Below, in pieces: positions 44,195-54,781 of a DNA stretch of 64,000 nt. The DNA is taken from contig JAJEKV010000109.1 of the NCBI GenBank assembly GCA_021234155.1, forward strand, positions 2,722,738 through 2,786,737. Reading direction: 5' to 3'. The translations under genes and the position numbers were made by a program. Position 1 is the stretch's first letter. The number at the start of each line of letters is the position of its first letter. The stretch comes from Isoetes taiwanensis. Taxonomy: Eukaryota; Streptophyta; Lycopodiopsida; Isoetales; Isoetaceae. A model generated the notes under the pieces. That model saw only the letters and a list, made by a program, of their open reading frames with translations. It was not told the DNA's origin and searched no databases.

Positions 44195-45217
44195 TTGGGT
44201 CTCTTGCTTTTGGATCTCTTGCAGCAGATGTTCGTATCACCAGACTTTAAAAAGCTTAAAGAAAGTCATTCAAAAGCAAGTAAGTTATGCCATCAAATTC
44301 TTTTTGATAATAACTTCTGGTCAGACCTTGAGAGCATTTTAAGCATTGTGAAGCCGCTGAATTTAATGCTTAGATTGGTTGATAGCCCTTTCCCATGCAT
44401 TGGCAAAGTTTATGAAGGGATGGACAGCTTGGTTGGACACATTAAAGATGTGAATGTTGAAGATGATATCCGTAGCGAATTGTTAACTTTTGTGAATGAC
44501 AGGTGGTCAGAATACCATTCACCTCTCCATGCTGTTGCCTATGTACTTGATCCAGAATTTCAAGGGAAAGGTCAAGAAAGAGAAAGGCTTGTTATTCAAG
44601 GTTGGGAAGATGCTCTCAAGAGAATTACTGCAGATTCTGATGAAAGAACAATGGTTAAGAACCAATTATCACATTATAGAAGCAGGAGTGGATTGTTTAA
44701 TAGTGATGATGCAAAATTGGACTGCTATCGTGTGAATTTAGCTTTGTGGTGGGAGGATTATGGATCAGTTACAAAAGAGCTCCAAACTTTGGCCATTCGC
44801 ATATTATGCCAAGGAGCAAGCTCCTCATCTATTGAGCGTTTGTTTAGTCACATGGGAAGCGTAGCAACAAAGAAAAGGAACAAACTTGGCACAAAGAAAA
44901 CTAACGATCTTACTTTTGTTGGTGCAAACATGCGACTAATAGAATTTTGTTCTAAGATGGATTTTTCAAATGAGAAATTCATTGGTGTGCACAAAGAAGA
45001 AACAATACCTGCAGCATGTGAAGATGACGACGACAATGACAATAATGAAGCCGAACATTGTGAGGATGAAGAAATTAAAGCTGAAGAAGATAATGGTGAT
45101 AATGAGAATGAGGATATGCTCATTGCTACTGCTGAAAATGATTTTAGTTCTACTAGTCAAATGAGAATGAGAATGAGGATGAGGAAGGAAGGAAGGAAGG
45201 AAGGAAGTTTATTTTAA
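44195..45217 (+). pseudogene. hAT transposase C-terminal part (dimerisation domain)
   Basis: 340-codon frame. It covers the later RNase-H-fold segment (LESILSIVKPLNLMLRLVDS, a typical hAT stretch near the third catalytic region) and the C-terminal dimerisation domain (LALWWEDYGSVTKELQTLAI, QGASSSSIERLFSHMGSV). The BED finger and the first catalytic residues are missing, so the element is internally deleted. The acidic tail (DDDDNDNNEAEHCEDEE) runs into GGAA repeats and the LINE tail, so the last ~20 residues are not original. Non-autonomous. Confidence 0.88.
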
Positions 45218-45895
45218 CGTCCACGGAGGCCAGAGGCCTATGAGACGGCACAGAACAGGCAAAAAAGCCAAAAACCCCAACACCAAAAACAAACAATGTA
45301 ATTGTACAGTGGAACCCTACTACCGGGATGAAAAAACCCCCACTTGGGAGGAAAAACCCTAACAGTAGGCTCTCAAATACCATGCCCCAGAAGAGCAAGT
45401 CTGAAGGCCGAAATCTGCAGGATGTAAGCTCCCAGCCGCGCTACCATAGGTGATGCGAGTAACTGATGTAGCGGTGTGTCAGAGCATCTAAGATCAGTGT
45501 GCACTGCTCGGACATGGGCATATGCTGGGCACCGCTGGAGGGCATGGTGCTCATCCTCTATCACGTGCATCTCACAACACTGACATATCCTCTCCTCCCT
45601 GGGGATCCCGTGCCCGCCATTCACCCCCCAGCGACCTGTCTCAATTCTGAGGTAATGGGAACCCGTCCTTATGGCGGCAATAGCTCTCCGTTTCTTCACA
45701 GAGATGTGTGCTTTCAAGTACCGATGGGGTCCATGCTCAAGGCTGGGATTAATCTGAGCGTGATAGTGCTCTGTCTTGGGCTTTGCAAGAGTAGAGGCAT
45801 CCCACAGAGTGGCAGCATAGCCCGCATCCAATTGCCCATTCTGCGCATCAGAATCTGCCAGTGCCACCATCTGTTGGTAATCCATAGACCACCTC
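45183..45895 (-). pseudogene. LINE C-terminal fragment inside hAT element, with (GGAA)n tail
   Basis: On the - strand, a 170-residue frame (45885-45373) contains RTGSHYLRIETGRWG, then CQCCEMHVIEDEHHALQRCP (the CX2C...IEDExHxLxxC knuckle) and AYAHVRAVH. The 3' UTR has AGGCCTCTGGCCT (hairpin) and ends in TTAAAATAAAC followed by a (CTTC)n tail, seen as GGAAGGAA at 45183-45207 on the + strand. 5'-truncated. Related to the + strand fragment at 39281-39621 by knuckle, 3' hairpin and simple-repeat tail. Confidence 0.8.
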
Positions 45896-46973
45896 CTATG
45901 AGCATTGTCATGAAATTAATGTTTTGAAAACTATTTTAGCTACTTTATTATGAAATTATGAATATGTTTCGAGGCTATCATGCATATTTGCTATAATAGA
46001 AGATTTCTGTTTTATAATGATGGCTTAAGATATATTCGTCATAAAAGTTAAACTATGTGGTGTTTTTATGTTCATTTATAAGAATATGTAATACGGTAGA
46101 GCCTTATTTTCATTTGGCCATTATTATACATCACCCTTTGACATTTTAAAATTGAAAACTAGTTCAATAGGTTGATTAGCTCATGGGAACACCAAATCCA
46201 TTTTCAAAATTTAAAAATTCCAAAGTTGGATGTTCGGATTCGAAGTGTTCGGTTCGGTTCGAAATTTGGGGTGCCGATTCGGTTCCGTTCGGTTAGGGTA
46301 ACCATGATTTGGAAACATATCAGCATCCTGGAATGCCTCGGCCCCAAATTCCCCATCATCCCCTGCACCTGGAATGTCTCTCTCATTAGTAACTCCATGT
46401 TTCAGATCTTCCATAGCTTCAAACCAAGGCCAGGTAGATGGTTCTGATCCAGTTCTCTCGGATGCCTCTTTTTCATCCCTGAATTTGATCTGCAATTTAT
46501 CCCACTTGTTCCTTAACTGTCTCAAATCTTCAAGCCCACGAACTGTGGGTTGTAATTTCAACATAATCTCTCCATTCCATTGCCTGAGAAAGATTAATAC
46601 TACCATTATTGTGAACCTTGTACTCCTTCATCAAAGCAAGCATGGTGGAGATTGCATTGTCGACCAATCAACCGGAGTTTTCCTTTTCTTGGCGGGTTCA
46701 TAGCAATGAAATTGCTATCGTGCACAACTAAGGCTAATTCATTGGGAGGGGTTCAGATTGAACCTCACTTAATCCATTTTCCTGCTGATCCCTCTTCTTT
46801 CCCCGTGCAATGCCATTGGAAGCCCGTGAAGGTTCAGAATTTATCTCAATGGCCACAGATTGGGAAACTGATCCAGTCATCCTTTTAGTTCTTCTAGGAA
46901 CCAATTTCTCGCTCCTCGGTGGAATGAAAGGCTTCTTAGCAGTCGGCATGGAGGGTCTGGTAGCCTTTGTCAT

Positions 46974-47390
46974 GTTCTTTAGAAAATTTGTGTCTGCTAT
47001 TTCAATCTATTAGATGCTAAAAAAATGCCTATCACCAAAGCAATGAACGAATTGAAGTTAAGTAATTCTCGAAATGCTTACCGGATTGAGAATTGGCTTT
47101 AATGCTCTAGGCTAGGAGGAAGGAATTGGGATCTGATTCTTGGAGCCCGCCCACCTAGAACAGAGGCCGGAATTAAGGTCGAAATTTCCGGCCTCCAAAA
47201 ACGATCCCCATAAATTTTTCGGGGCGTTGGGCTTAACGGCCCATTAATTGATGGAAACGCCCCTAACAGCAGTTAGGGGCGAATTTACCTCTATAAGTGG
47301 ACTCTTGCATTACTCCCATTATCTCTCCTCCCATTTCGTCTCTCAAATCATCTCTCATGATCTCTCGGCTCTCATGTGGCCGACGCTTCT
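46974..47390. other. Upstream of Myb/SANT ORF, no gene seen
   Basis: Would be the 5' leader and promoter of the - strand ORF. It contains CGCCCCTAACAGCAGTTAGGGGCG (47258-47281), a perfect-armed hairpin (arms CGCCCCTAAC and GTTAGGGGCG). No element end identified. Confidence 0.4.
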
Positions 47391-47830
47391 CTCTCTCTCC
47401 CTCCCTCCCTCCCTCCCCCCCCCTCCCTCCCTCCCTCCCTCCTATCTCTCTCTCTCTCTCTATTTCTCCCCTCTCTCTATCTTTCTCTCTCTTCTCTATT
47501 CCTCTCTCTCTCTCTCTCTTCCCCTCCTCTCTCTTCTCTCTCCTCTCTCTCTCCTCTCTCTTCCCTCTCTCCTTTCTCTCCTCTCTCTCTCTCCTCTCTC
47601 TTCTTTCCCCTCTCTCTCTCTTTCATCTCTCCTCTCTCTCTCCTCTTCTCTCCTCTCTCTTCTTTCCCCCCCCCTCTCTCTCCCATGTCTCTTCCCTCTC
47701 CCCCCCTCTCTCTCTTCTATCTCCTCCCTCTCTCTCTCCTCCCTCTCCTCTCTCTCTCTCCTCTCTCTCTCCTCTCTCCTCTCTCTATCCCATCTCTCTC
47801 CCCCTCTGTCTTTCCCTCTTCTCTCTCTAG
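47391..47830. repeat. Imperfect polypyrimidine (CT-rich) tract
   Basis: About 440 bases of CCCT, CTCTCT and TTCTCTC repeats. Ser/Leu/Pro-rich frames across it are artefacts. Confidence 0.95.
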
Positions 47831-47835
47831 CTTTA

Positions 47836-47853
47836 TTCTAGAACATTCTAGAA
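47836..47853. promoter_or_regulatory. Perfect four-unit heat-shock element sequence
   Basis: TTCTAGAACATTCTAGAA has four alternating TTC/GAA units at exact 5-bp spacing, the best form of the binding site for heat-shock factor trimers. It lies at the end of a CT-rich tract. No gene start is recognised close by, so function is unproven. Confidence 0.5.
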
Positions 47854-47944
47854 GGAACTTTTAACATCAAGGCTTTTAATTAACCAAAGGAATTTCCATT
47901 GCCCCAGCATTAACTAAGCATGGACTTCCTATACTTTTAAGAAA

Positions 47945-48075
47945 AGACTGGTTGGTCTAGTGGTAAGGGTGGGGGGTTTGGGGGGCAATGTCCAGGGTTC
48001 AAGTCCGTGATAAACCAAAAAAATTTTGTCCACCAAACTTGGGAGCTTTTGAGAGGCCAAGGCCCACGGACGGCC
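47945..48075 (+). repeat. tRNA-derived SINE head
   Basis: TGGTCTAGTGG (47953-47963) fits the RNA polymerase III A box and GGTTCAAGTCC (47996-48006) fits the B box, 33 bases apart, close to tRNA spacing. It does not fold as a full tRNA because the region between is a G-run. The 3' boundary is uncertain; related body sequence follows to about 48075. Confidence 0.65.
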
Positions 48076-48297
48076 CGGATCAAGCCACATGGCGCCTCCT
48101 TATCCGTCGATAGATAGGTTAAAGCTGATGTTCAGTTGCAAAACATTGGCTAGCCTAATGGACTTTACAACTACACATGCATCTAGTGATGATGTGATGC
48201 GAGTCCGAGCGACAGTGCAGCTTGGAAGCATGTCGATGCGACATGGCCTGACTTTGGAAAAGAACCACGTAACGTGCATTTGGGCCTGGCCACCGAT

Positions 48298-48832
48298 CCC
48301 ATCGATCCGAGACATCGGATCGCCATTCTAGAATGGGACGAGCATGCATGTTTTGCATGCATGCGGGCGGCGCATGCCCATTCTGGTTGGGAGTTCGCTA
48401 TTTTAGGCGCGTTTCTGCATCGACTCCTCATCGGCGCTTCCTCTTCTCTCTCAGCAGTACCTCTTTCTCTTTGAATTGTTTCCAGGCAGGGGAGGGGCTT
48501 CTCCCTGCCTGGTTTGGCCAATTTGGCGTTTCTTTTATGCTGTCCTTTCGGCCTTTAGCCTTCGTCCTGTGACCTTCGTCCTCGATTCTAGTTTGTAAGG
48601 AAGTCCTTTGGTATTCGGGCGGTTTGTTGGTTTCATGCGAGTTCCATTCTAGAATCCCATCGATCCGAGACATCGGATCGCCATTCTAGAATAGGACGAG
48701 CATGCATGTTTTGCATGCATGCGGGCGGCGCATGCCCATTCTGGTTGGGAGTTCGCTATTTTAGGCGCGTTTCTGCATCGACTCCTCATCGGCGCTTCCT
48801 CTTCTCTCTCAGCAGTACCTCTTTCTCTTTGA
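48298..48832. repeat. 177-bp direct duplication
   Basis: 48298-48474 recurs almost perfectly at 48656-48832 (offset 358). Each starts CCCATCGATCCGAGACATCG and carries the inverted-repeat element's left end and the patch GCATGCATGTTTTGCATGCA. Confidence 0.9.
48323..48655. mobile_element. Inverted-repeat element A (short form)
   Basis: Left end CCATTCTAGAATGGGACGAG and right end, read on the - strand, ATTCTAGAATGGAACTCGCA form ~22-bp inverted repeats. 333 bases, non-coding. Looks like an internally deleted relative of element B. Confidence 0.6.
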
Positions 48833-49301
48833 ACCCACCCTCCCCCCCTTCTTTGTTTATTATATTTGTCGCGTGGCATGCGCGTAATCAGCCCCTCCAC
48901 TCTGGGAGGTTTGTTTTGTTTTGTTTTTGTGGTGTTGGTGATGTGCAGGTACAGGTTGGCGAGCGGCATTTGTTTCGACTTCTCCATTCGTGGGTTTTGG
49001 GAGCGATTTCTCTGCCTTGCGTTTGTCTAAACCCCTTGCCGAAGGTTTATCACGAGGGTTTTTCCTCGAAAACCCGAAAGGGCGGGGTTTTTTAATCCTG
49101 GTGATAAGCTTTCGGCAGGTACACCAGCCGAACATCTGTTAGCATTGTATTTTTGGGGTCCAAATGATATAATTGGATTTTCCCTTTATTTTCGTGGGTA
49201 GTTCATGTGTGCGGCTACCCACTATCCACCATTGTAGAAAATCTGCTGAGATGAATGAGAAGCCGGTTTGTTGGTTTCATGCGAGTTCCATTCTAGAATG
49301 G
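48681..49301. mobile_element. Inverted-repeat element B
   Basis: Same terminal repeats as element A, 621 bases. The interior shares text with the copy at 60034-60684: TGTCGCGTGGCA, GTGATGTGCAGGTAC, TTGCCGA...TACACCA, TTTGGGGTCCAA. No transposase. A non-autonomous DNA transposon family is the likeliest reading. Confidence 0.6.
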
Positions 49302-49844
49302 CGTAAACCCATATGGTACACAATCGACTGCATAGTCTACATGGCCAATGATGCTAGTTAACTATAACATACCCCCATGGTTGTTGATGAAGAGTTTATT
49401 ATTCTAACCTGCCTAAGATTTTCATACACTGACGCATCTAAGCACTAGCCTTTTTCAGAGCAAGCTTCTTCCACGCTTAAGATTCCGCCGTAATCGCTCC
49501 CACCTTCAAGCTTCTTCACTTTTCGTCCAAATCCTTCCACTCCTAATCCTTCTGCTCCTAATCCTTCATGGATTCAAGCAGATCTGCATGCAGCATCAAT
49601 AAAGCATATGGACATGTGTTTAAGCAGGTGCCCAAGAATGCGAGCGTAGCTCCGCAATACAAAGGTTCCTACTTCTTTGAGCCTACCTGCCAGAAGAATC
49701 GACCGAGCCTGAAGACCGGGAAGATGTGGAAGGTTACCTTCCTTCCAAATTTTTTTATTTTACTTCTCTTATGTTTAGTTTTCTTATGATGTTTACAAAA
49801 GAAGATACAGTAGCAACTAAAGTGAAGCAACAGGAAGAAGAGGC
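49302..49844 (+). other. Intergenic stretch with a 73-codon ORF (49568-49789)
   Basis: An ATG frame at 49568-49789 encodes MDSSRSACSINKAYGHVFKQ and a hydrophobic C-terminus. The preceding ~150 bases are pyrimidine-rich like a leader. I do not recognise it; it could be a first exon, or chance. Confidence 0.3.
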
Positions 49845-50045
49845 CTAAGGTTTTGATGGTATATCGAGCCTCTATACGGCTTCGCTTAAGGTTTTAGAAC
49901 ATGAAATACGGGAGCTCGAACCTCTACCAAAATAACTCAATGTTATTTTGTTATTTTTTTTTTCTAAAGGAGGTGCACCCTGGACTATGACAGTCATCGC
50001 ATCTGTCAATCCTACGGCCCATACTGTATGTTAGAGCCTGCTAAA
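49845..50045. repeat. Dispersed repeat, copy 2
   Basis: Same two blocks as 39858-40100 but in the opposite order, separated by a T-run. Confidence 0.75.
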
Positions 50046-50767
50046 AAGCAGTCTAAAAAAGACTCCAGTTGGAATGGGAGCTTGTAGTGCGCCTAAAATA
50101 TACGCCTAAAAATTTGGCTTTTTTTGTCTTTACCTCCCTTTTCTGGCCAAATTCAAGGGGGAAATAGCTCAAATTGATCTAATTGACAGCTGAATTCAAT
50201 CGAATTGCACGCTAGCCTTGTAGAGGCTAGCATCTTGTCAAATTTATGATGCGGAGATCTACCTATGGATACCAGAATTTTTGCAATCATAAAACAGGGG
50301 AATAGATTGATCTGTGGTTTTCTTGAAGGCCCATTCATCTGATTTGTGGAATTCTCTTATTTACAGGAGATCCTTTCCCCATAAAAATTTTCGCTCAGAG
50401 TATTCTTTTGTCCTAGGTTGTCAAGAATTTGAAATTCAAACCACTGATTTTTGGTTAGAAGAATTCATTGGATCCAAGAATATGGAAGCTACTGCTGTTC
50501 TTCGAATATACTGTGACTAGGATGACTTCAAAATCACTGTAAAACTATAGTCAGAAGTGGAATTAGGAGAACTTTCAAGCAACTAACGAATTAATATGTG
50601 TACTGAGATTTTGGTTTTGAGGGGGTCTTCTAGACTTCTCATTCATAGATAGGTTCTTTGCTCATCCTCATTTCCCTTCCAATTTCCCTCTTTTTTCCTT
50701 CTTTTTCTCCAATTCCTCTTCTCTGCGTTTATTTTGCCCTTTGTTGCTTTCTCTTGAACATTTCCTT
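50046..50767. other. Non-coding stretch
   Basis: Short open frames on both strands without family resemblance. No repeat border seen. Confidence 0.35.
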
Positions 50768-51506
50768 ATGGAAAATAAAAATTACATTCGCCCTAAGTTT
50801 TTACCTTTGATTCATGCTTTTTCTTCTTTGTCACCAGAGGGTCGATCTGCCCTCCTTCACAAGTTAAGCTCCTTTCGTCAAAATCCTGAAGATTTTATTC
50901 TTTTTGGCAATTTTGCTAATTTTGTAGGTAAAATCAGGCTATGGATCCCAAAACCTTCAAGACTCCTATTTGGGATAATTTTTCAAAAGATCCAAATATA
51001 TGGAGGCGTCTTCCTTTGATTAATCCTGCTACTCAGATTTCGCTTCCATATGAGGTCCCGAAACCTTCTGCTGAGATACAAACTGATGACACTTATGATG
51101 CTGCTTTAAAGGAACTTCATCGAATTGAAGGGAGCAAGCAAAAACTTTATCATGGTATTTCTTTAGATCTCCCTCCAATTCATGCTACTCTTAGATACTG
51201 CTATTTCTCATTAAAATTACAGAAAGCGGTATCCAACTTGATAAATTATGATCTTTTTACCTCAGCCTATATAAGGGTATCCTTATTAATGCCATGTATT
51301 CGCTAAACTTCCCTTATATTATGGTTGAGTGTGGTAGCCAAAGAACTGCCAGTTTCTTTCTTAAGCAGGAACCTATCTCTTTTGAATCTTATCAATTAAT
51401 CTTCCGCAAATGGGAACCAAAATTGAACTCTGATATTCTGGACACCTTATGTGTTGCTTCCACCACCCCAGGGATAGGTTCAATAGTGTATACGTTTTAT
51501 ACATAA
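50768..51506 (+). pseudogene. Unrecognised, possibly gag-like ORF remnant
   Basis: Three overlapping frames look protein-like in succession: SSLSPEGRSALLHKLSSFRQ (to about 50930), then MDPKTFKTPIWDNFSKDPNI and DDTYDAALKELHRIEGSKQK (50941-51306), then SFESYQLIFRKWEPKLNSDI (51294-51506). Size and helical character fit a retroelement Gag, but I cannot assign a family. Frame changes near 50935 and 51300 mean a broken gene or missed introns. Confidence 0.4.
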
Positions 51507-51589
51507 TACATATTTTTCGAAAGATACGGCACAAATTTGACGTATAATACGTCAAAAATACGTCCAAAAACATTTCCGGCGTCGAAAAA

Positions 51590-51835
51590 TTAAATTTTCG
51601 CATAAGCGAAAACAACAGTTTCGCTTACGCGAAGTTTTTTTCGCGTAAGCGAAACAGTTGTTTTCGCTTACGCGAAGCCAAAAAAAATTCGCATAAGCGA
51701 AGTCAACTGTTTCGCTTACGCGAAAAAAACTTCGCGAGTTTTCGCTTACGCGAAATTTTTTAAACTTCGCGTAAGCGAAAACAACAGTTTCGCTTATGCG
51801 TTACGCGAAAACAACAGTTTCGCTTACGCGAAGAA
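51590..51835. repeat. Cluster of TTCGCTTACGCGAA inverted motifs
   Basis: About a dozen copies of TTCGC(T/A)TA(A/C)GCGAA-type 14-mers on both strands in ~245 bases, several as head-to-head hairpins around AACAACAGTT or AAAAAAA spacers. They precede the hAT transposase by ~450 bases and probably form its left subterminal region. No matching cluster is seen to the right of the gene. Confidence 0.9.
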
Positions 51836-52288
51836 GTTGCAAAGCATTTTAGGGCATTTTGTTAAGGGAAAAAAAGTTTTTGCGCCACTTTTTGGTCTAT
51901 TTTGAGCAGGTGAATTATTATATATAAGAAAAACGTGTTTAGCCCTAGAATTTGCCTCGAACGTTGACTACCAGGTCGAGTCAACATACTCCTTGGGAAA
52001 CGGTCAGCCTTTGAGGTGTGGGTTTTGCGTCCGGGGCCTAACGCCGGAATTGTGAAATGAGATTACTCCTTCACAGAGTTTTCCGACCTTGGGTTCCTAC
52101 CCTGTTCCTTAGAGACCTATAGGTTCATGTCCTTCCCTCCTTACGTTCGAACGGGACGTTGATGTAACATATGCGTAGTGAGCTTGCTCCTTCGCATATA
52201 TAGACGTCGGCCTTTAGTTCGGACGATTAAGGAGTCTTTACCCTTTAGAATAGCAGAGCAGAGACAGTAATTTTAGATAGCCGTAGGG

Positions 52289-54781
52289 ATGGCAGCTGGT
52301 CACGCTTCTACATCAGGCGGCCCTGGTGGCCATGCATCTACATCCCGTGGCGCCGGCGGTCATGCATCATCATCTAGGGGTACGCGACTGTCGCGCGGTC
52401 ATGGCAGGGCCACGGGGGTTGCAGCAGCATGTGGAAGAATTGTATGTCGAAATACTGGTGGTCGAAGGAGAGGTCCTTAGTGGGGATTTGTGAAGGAATT
52501 TGGTCAGAATGAGTGACGATGTGTGTTTTGTGGATACACATCAATAAATGGATCTGCGACAAGAATACGAGCTCATCTTTTACGTGACTCTAAAATTGGG
52601 GTGCAAACTTGTACGGCATCTGCTGACATACGACAAGATGCAATTGAAGTGTTGGGTCGAAAAAAGAACTTCAGCAAAAAAACACAGCCAAGGGATAGTC
52701 AAGGACCTTCACCGTGCCAAGCAGAAGAGATCAATTACACCACCCCTCCTGCACGCCAATGTACCAACCAGAGAGTGGACTAGGGTCGATAGGAGGGTTA
52801 AGTACGGGCGAAAAAAGAATGGCAGAGACAATTGAAATAGTGGAAAGATAGACTAAGCAACAGAGGGTTGACCAATGCTTAACATCAGAGCAACTGAAGA
52901 AGACGCAATTGAAGGTTGTAGAGGCATTTTTATATGCCAGATTGTCTCCACATGTCTTAGAACACAAAGCAATGAAAGAAGCCTTCCAAGAAGTTGCCAA
53001 AGCGGGGTCGGCTTTCAGGCTGCCATCATACAAGCATGCCAATAACAAAATGGTGGATGAAATACACGGGAAAATGGTCGAGAAGGTGGAGATGAAGTTG
53101 TGTCGTGTTACTGAAGCCAGGCCGGCTTCACTAGTGACTGATGGTTGGAGTAATGTAAACAAGGACCACCTTATAAACTTCATGATCGTCTATCCAGGGG
53201 GTAAAGTATTTTTGAAGATTGTGAAAACTAAAACTGATCAAGTGACAGGAAATTGGATTTTTCAGAAAACAAAGGCTGTGATAGAGAGTTTTGGGCCGAA
53301 GAGAATATGTTAGGTCGTAATGGACAACGCGTCTAATTGTAAGTTAGCGGGTGAATTGTTGGAGTCTGAATTTCCAGGATTGTACACGACCAGCTGCCAA
53401 TGCCATTGCCTAAACTTATTGCTCAAGGACTGGTTTTCACAGCACACTTGATTCAAAGATCCCATTCAAAAGGCCCGTCGTCTTGTGAAATTCATCACAA
53501 AGAAGCCGGCAATTTACGCCATATACAAGTCATTGCGTCAGAAGGCCCTAGCACTCATGAATCCTGGCCAGACTCGGTTTGATTCCAATTACATTTGTCT
53601 TGAAAGAGTGCTTAGGTGTCGCGACTCGATTATCTCGACCTTCAACCATACAGAGTTCTTTGAATGGGAGAGGAGGCAGAAGGGCAAAAATGCATCAAAA
53701 CACCAGCAGCAAGCTGCTGCCTTCGAAAAATGCTTGGGCGGGAGACATTTTGGAAAGGCGTAAAGAACGTTGTCAGGTGCATGCAACCTGTTTGCCATAC
53801 CATCAAAACCCTTGATTCTTCGAAGGCAAGCACTGGAAAGGTCTGGAGGTGTTGACACTCCATTCAATCCTTTCTAGAACGTGATGGCCCCAATGCACCA
53901 TTTGACAATGCTAAGCGCGCAGTACTGCTCAGATGCTTCAATGAACGATGGAAGAAGTCCTACAATGATCTTCATGGCGCCGCACATGCCTTAGACCCAC
54001 ACAACCACGATATGGACCAGCATACAGATAAAGAAGTGATGGGTTCGTTGAAGAAGGTTGCAAAAATGTATTATCCGAACAACTCGGACTATAAGACCTT
54101 CATTGCCAAGTTAACCGAATACCAGAACCTGAGTGGAAGGTGGGCAGATGAAGAGCTTCACGATGCACTGGAGAGTCATAAAAAGGAACCAAATATGGAA
54201 TCTTATGTATGGTGGCAAGCCCATGGACAGGTTACTGATACGTTACAGGCCCTTGCAATGACTATCCTCTCCTTGGTATCCTCCAATAGTGCAAGTGAGA
54301 GGAATTGGAATGCTTATAAGTACATACACAGTGTCACACGAAAGCTACAGTTTCCTTTCATGGATGCAGATTCCGAAGTGGAAGAGGACAGCTTCGAAGA
54401 CAGTGAGGACGAGCTGCTTGCTGTAATGCCGCTAACCATGTTGATGAGGACATTCAACATACCCATTTTGTCGATGCCGAAGATGATTTAGATAAGAACA
54501 TGTTCTCGGACGACTCAGACGACAGCGAAGATACAGAAGAGGAGTCTGATACAGAAAGGCCAGGTCCAAGTAATACAGGAGATCCGCTTGAGGACTTAAC
54601 GGTACGTGATTCAGCGGACTCTCCAATGTCAATTACCCAGACAAACAGGCAACGTGTCAGAAGAAACACATCTCGAGGACGTTGCAGTAAGGGAAAGGGC
54701 CAGAGGAGGTTGAACCTAACCCTACAGGCAGAAGAGGACGAAACCCCGGATGATGAAACTGATGAAGATGGTGCTGCCTAG
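52289..54781 (+). pseudogene. hAT transposase 2 (BED finger to dimerisation domain), frameshifted
   Basis: ATG 52289 starts a Gly/His/Ser-rich leader. The BED zinc finger (WGFVKEFGQNE, stop, RCVFCGYTS, TRIRAHLL) lies at about 52480-52580. The DUF659-like catalytic region contains SLVTDGWSNVNKDHLINFM (52909-53313) and then VVMDNASNCKLAGELL; the spacing of the DGW and MDNA aspartates is typical of plant hAT. Further blocks in shifted frames: KARRLVKFITKKPAIYA, and the dimerisation domain with VWWQAHGQVTDTLQALAMTI and SSNSASERNWNAYKYIH (54012-54491). An acidic, Ser-rich tail follows after one frame change (54500-54781). At least five frame changes or stops. Non-functional as read. Confidence 0.85.

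Larger units (their letters stand above)
43950..46314 (+). mobile_element. hAT element 1 with 8-bp target duplication
   Basis: The element is 43958-46306. It is flanked by a perfect ATTTGGAA duplication at 43950-43957 and 46307-46314, the 8-bp size typical of hAT. Terminal inverted repeats start CATGGTTACC at both ends, followed by related GGAACGG/CGAACGGAACC text. It carries a hAT transposase remnant on the + strand and a LINE fragment on the - strand. It splits the Harbinger Myb/SANT ORF. Confidence 0.93.
43390..46973 (-). pseudogene. Harbinger Myb/SANT-like DNA-binding ORF split by a hAT insertion
   Basis: N-terminal half on the - strand from ATG 46973: a basic, Pro/Ser-rich start (PRSEKLVPRRTKRMTGSV), then after small frame changes the trihelix/Myb-SANT signature LRQLRNKWDKLQIKFRDEKE and WPWFEAMEDLKH. 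It stops at the hAT element after codons for MFPN. The C-terminal half resumes at 43949 with TYMSDAFYETIGTNASFVEE, in the same frame once the element and one target duplication are ignored. It continues through KKRSRVHIDEEIAAGYQ, and a frame change near 43650 leads to ATKFGENEKRKLDF. In PIF/Harbinger elements this protein binds element ends and helps carry the transposase into the nucleus. Breaks besides the insertion make it non-functional as read. Confidence 0.8.

Noticed and set aside
44195-45217. Autonomous hAT transposase
   Set aside because: The N-terminal BED finger and first catalytic residues are missing, and the C-terminus runs into a LINE tail.
47248-47864. Ser/Leu/Pro-rich proteins of 160-200 residues
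   Set aside because: Three overlapping frames of the same polypyrimidine tract, with no complexity or motif.
47945-48010. Functional tRNA gene
   Set aside because: A and B boxes are present, but the anticodon region is a G-run and acceptor stem pairing is missing; a SINE head fits better.
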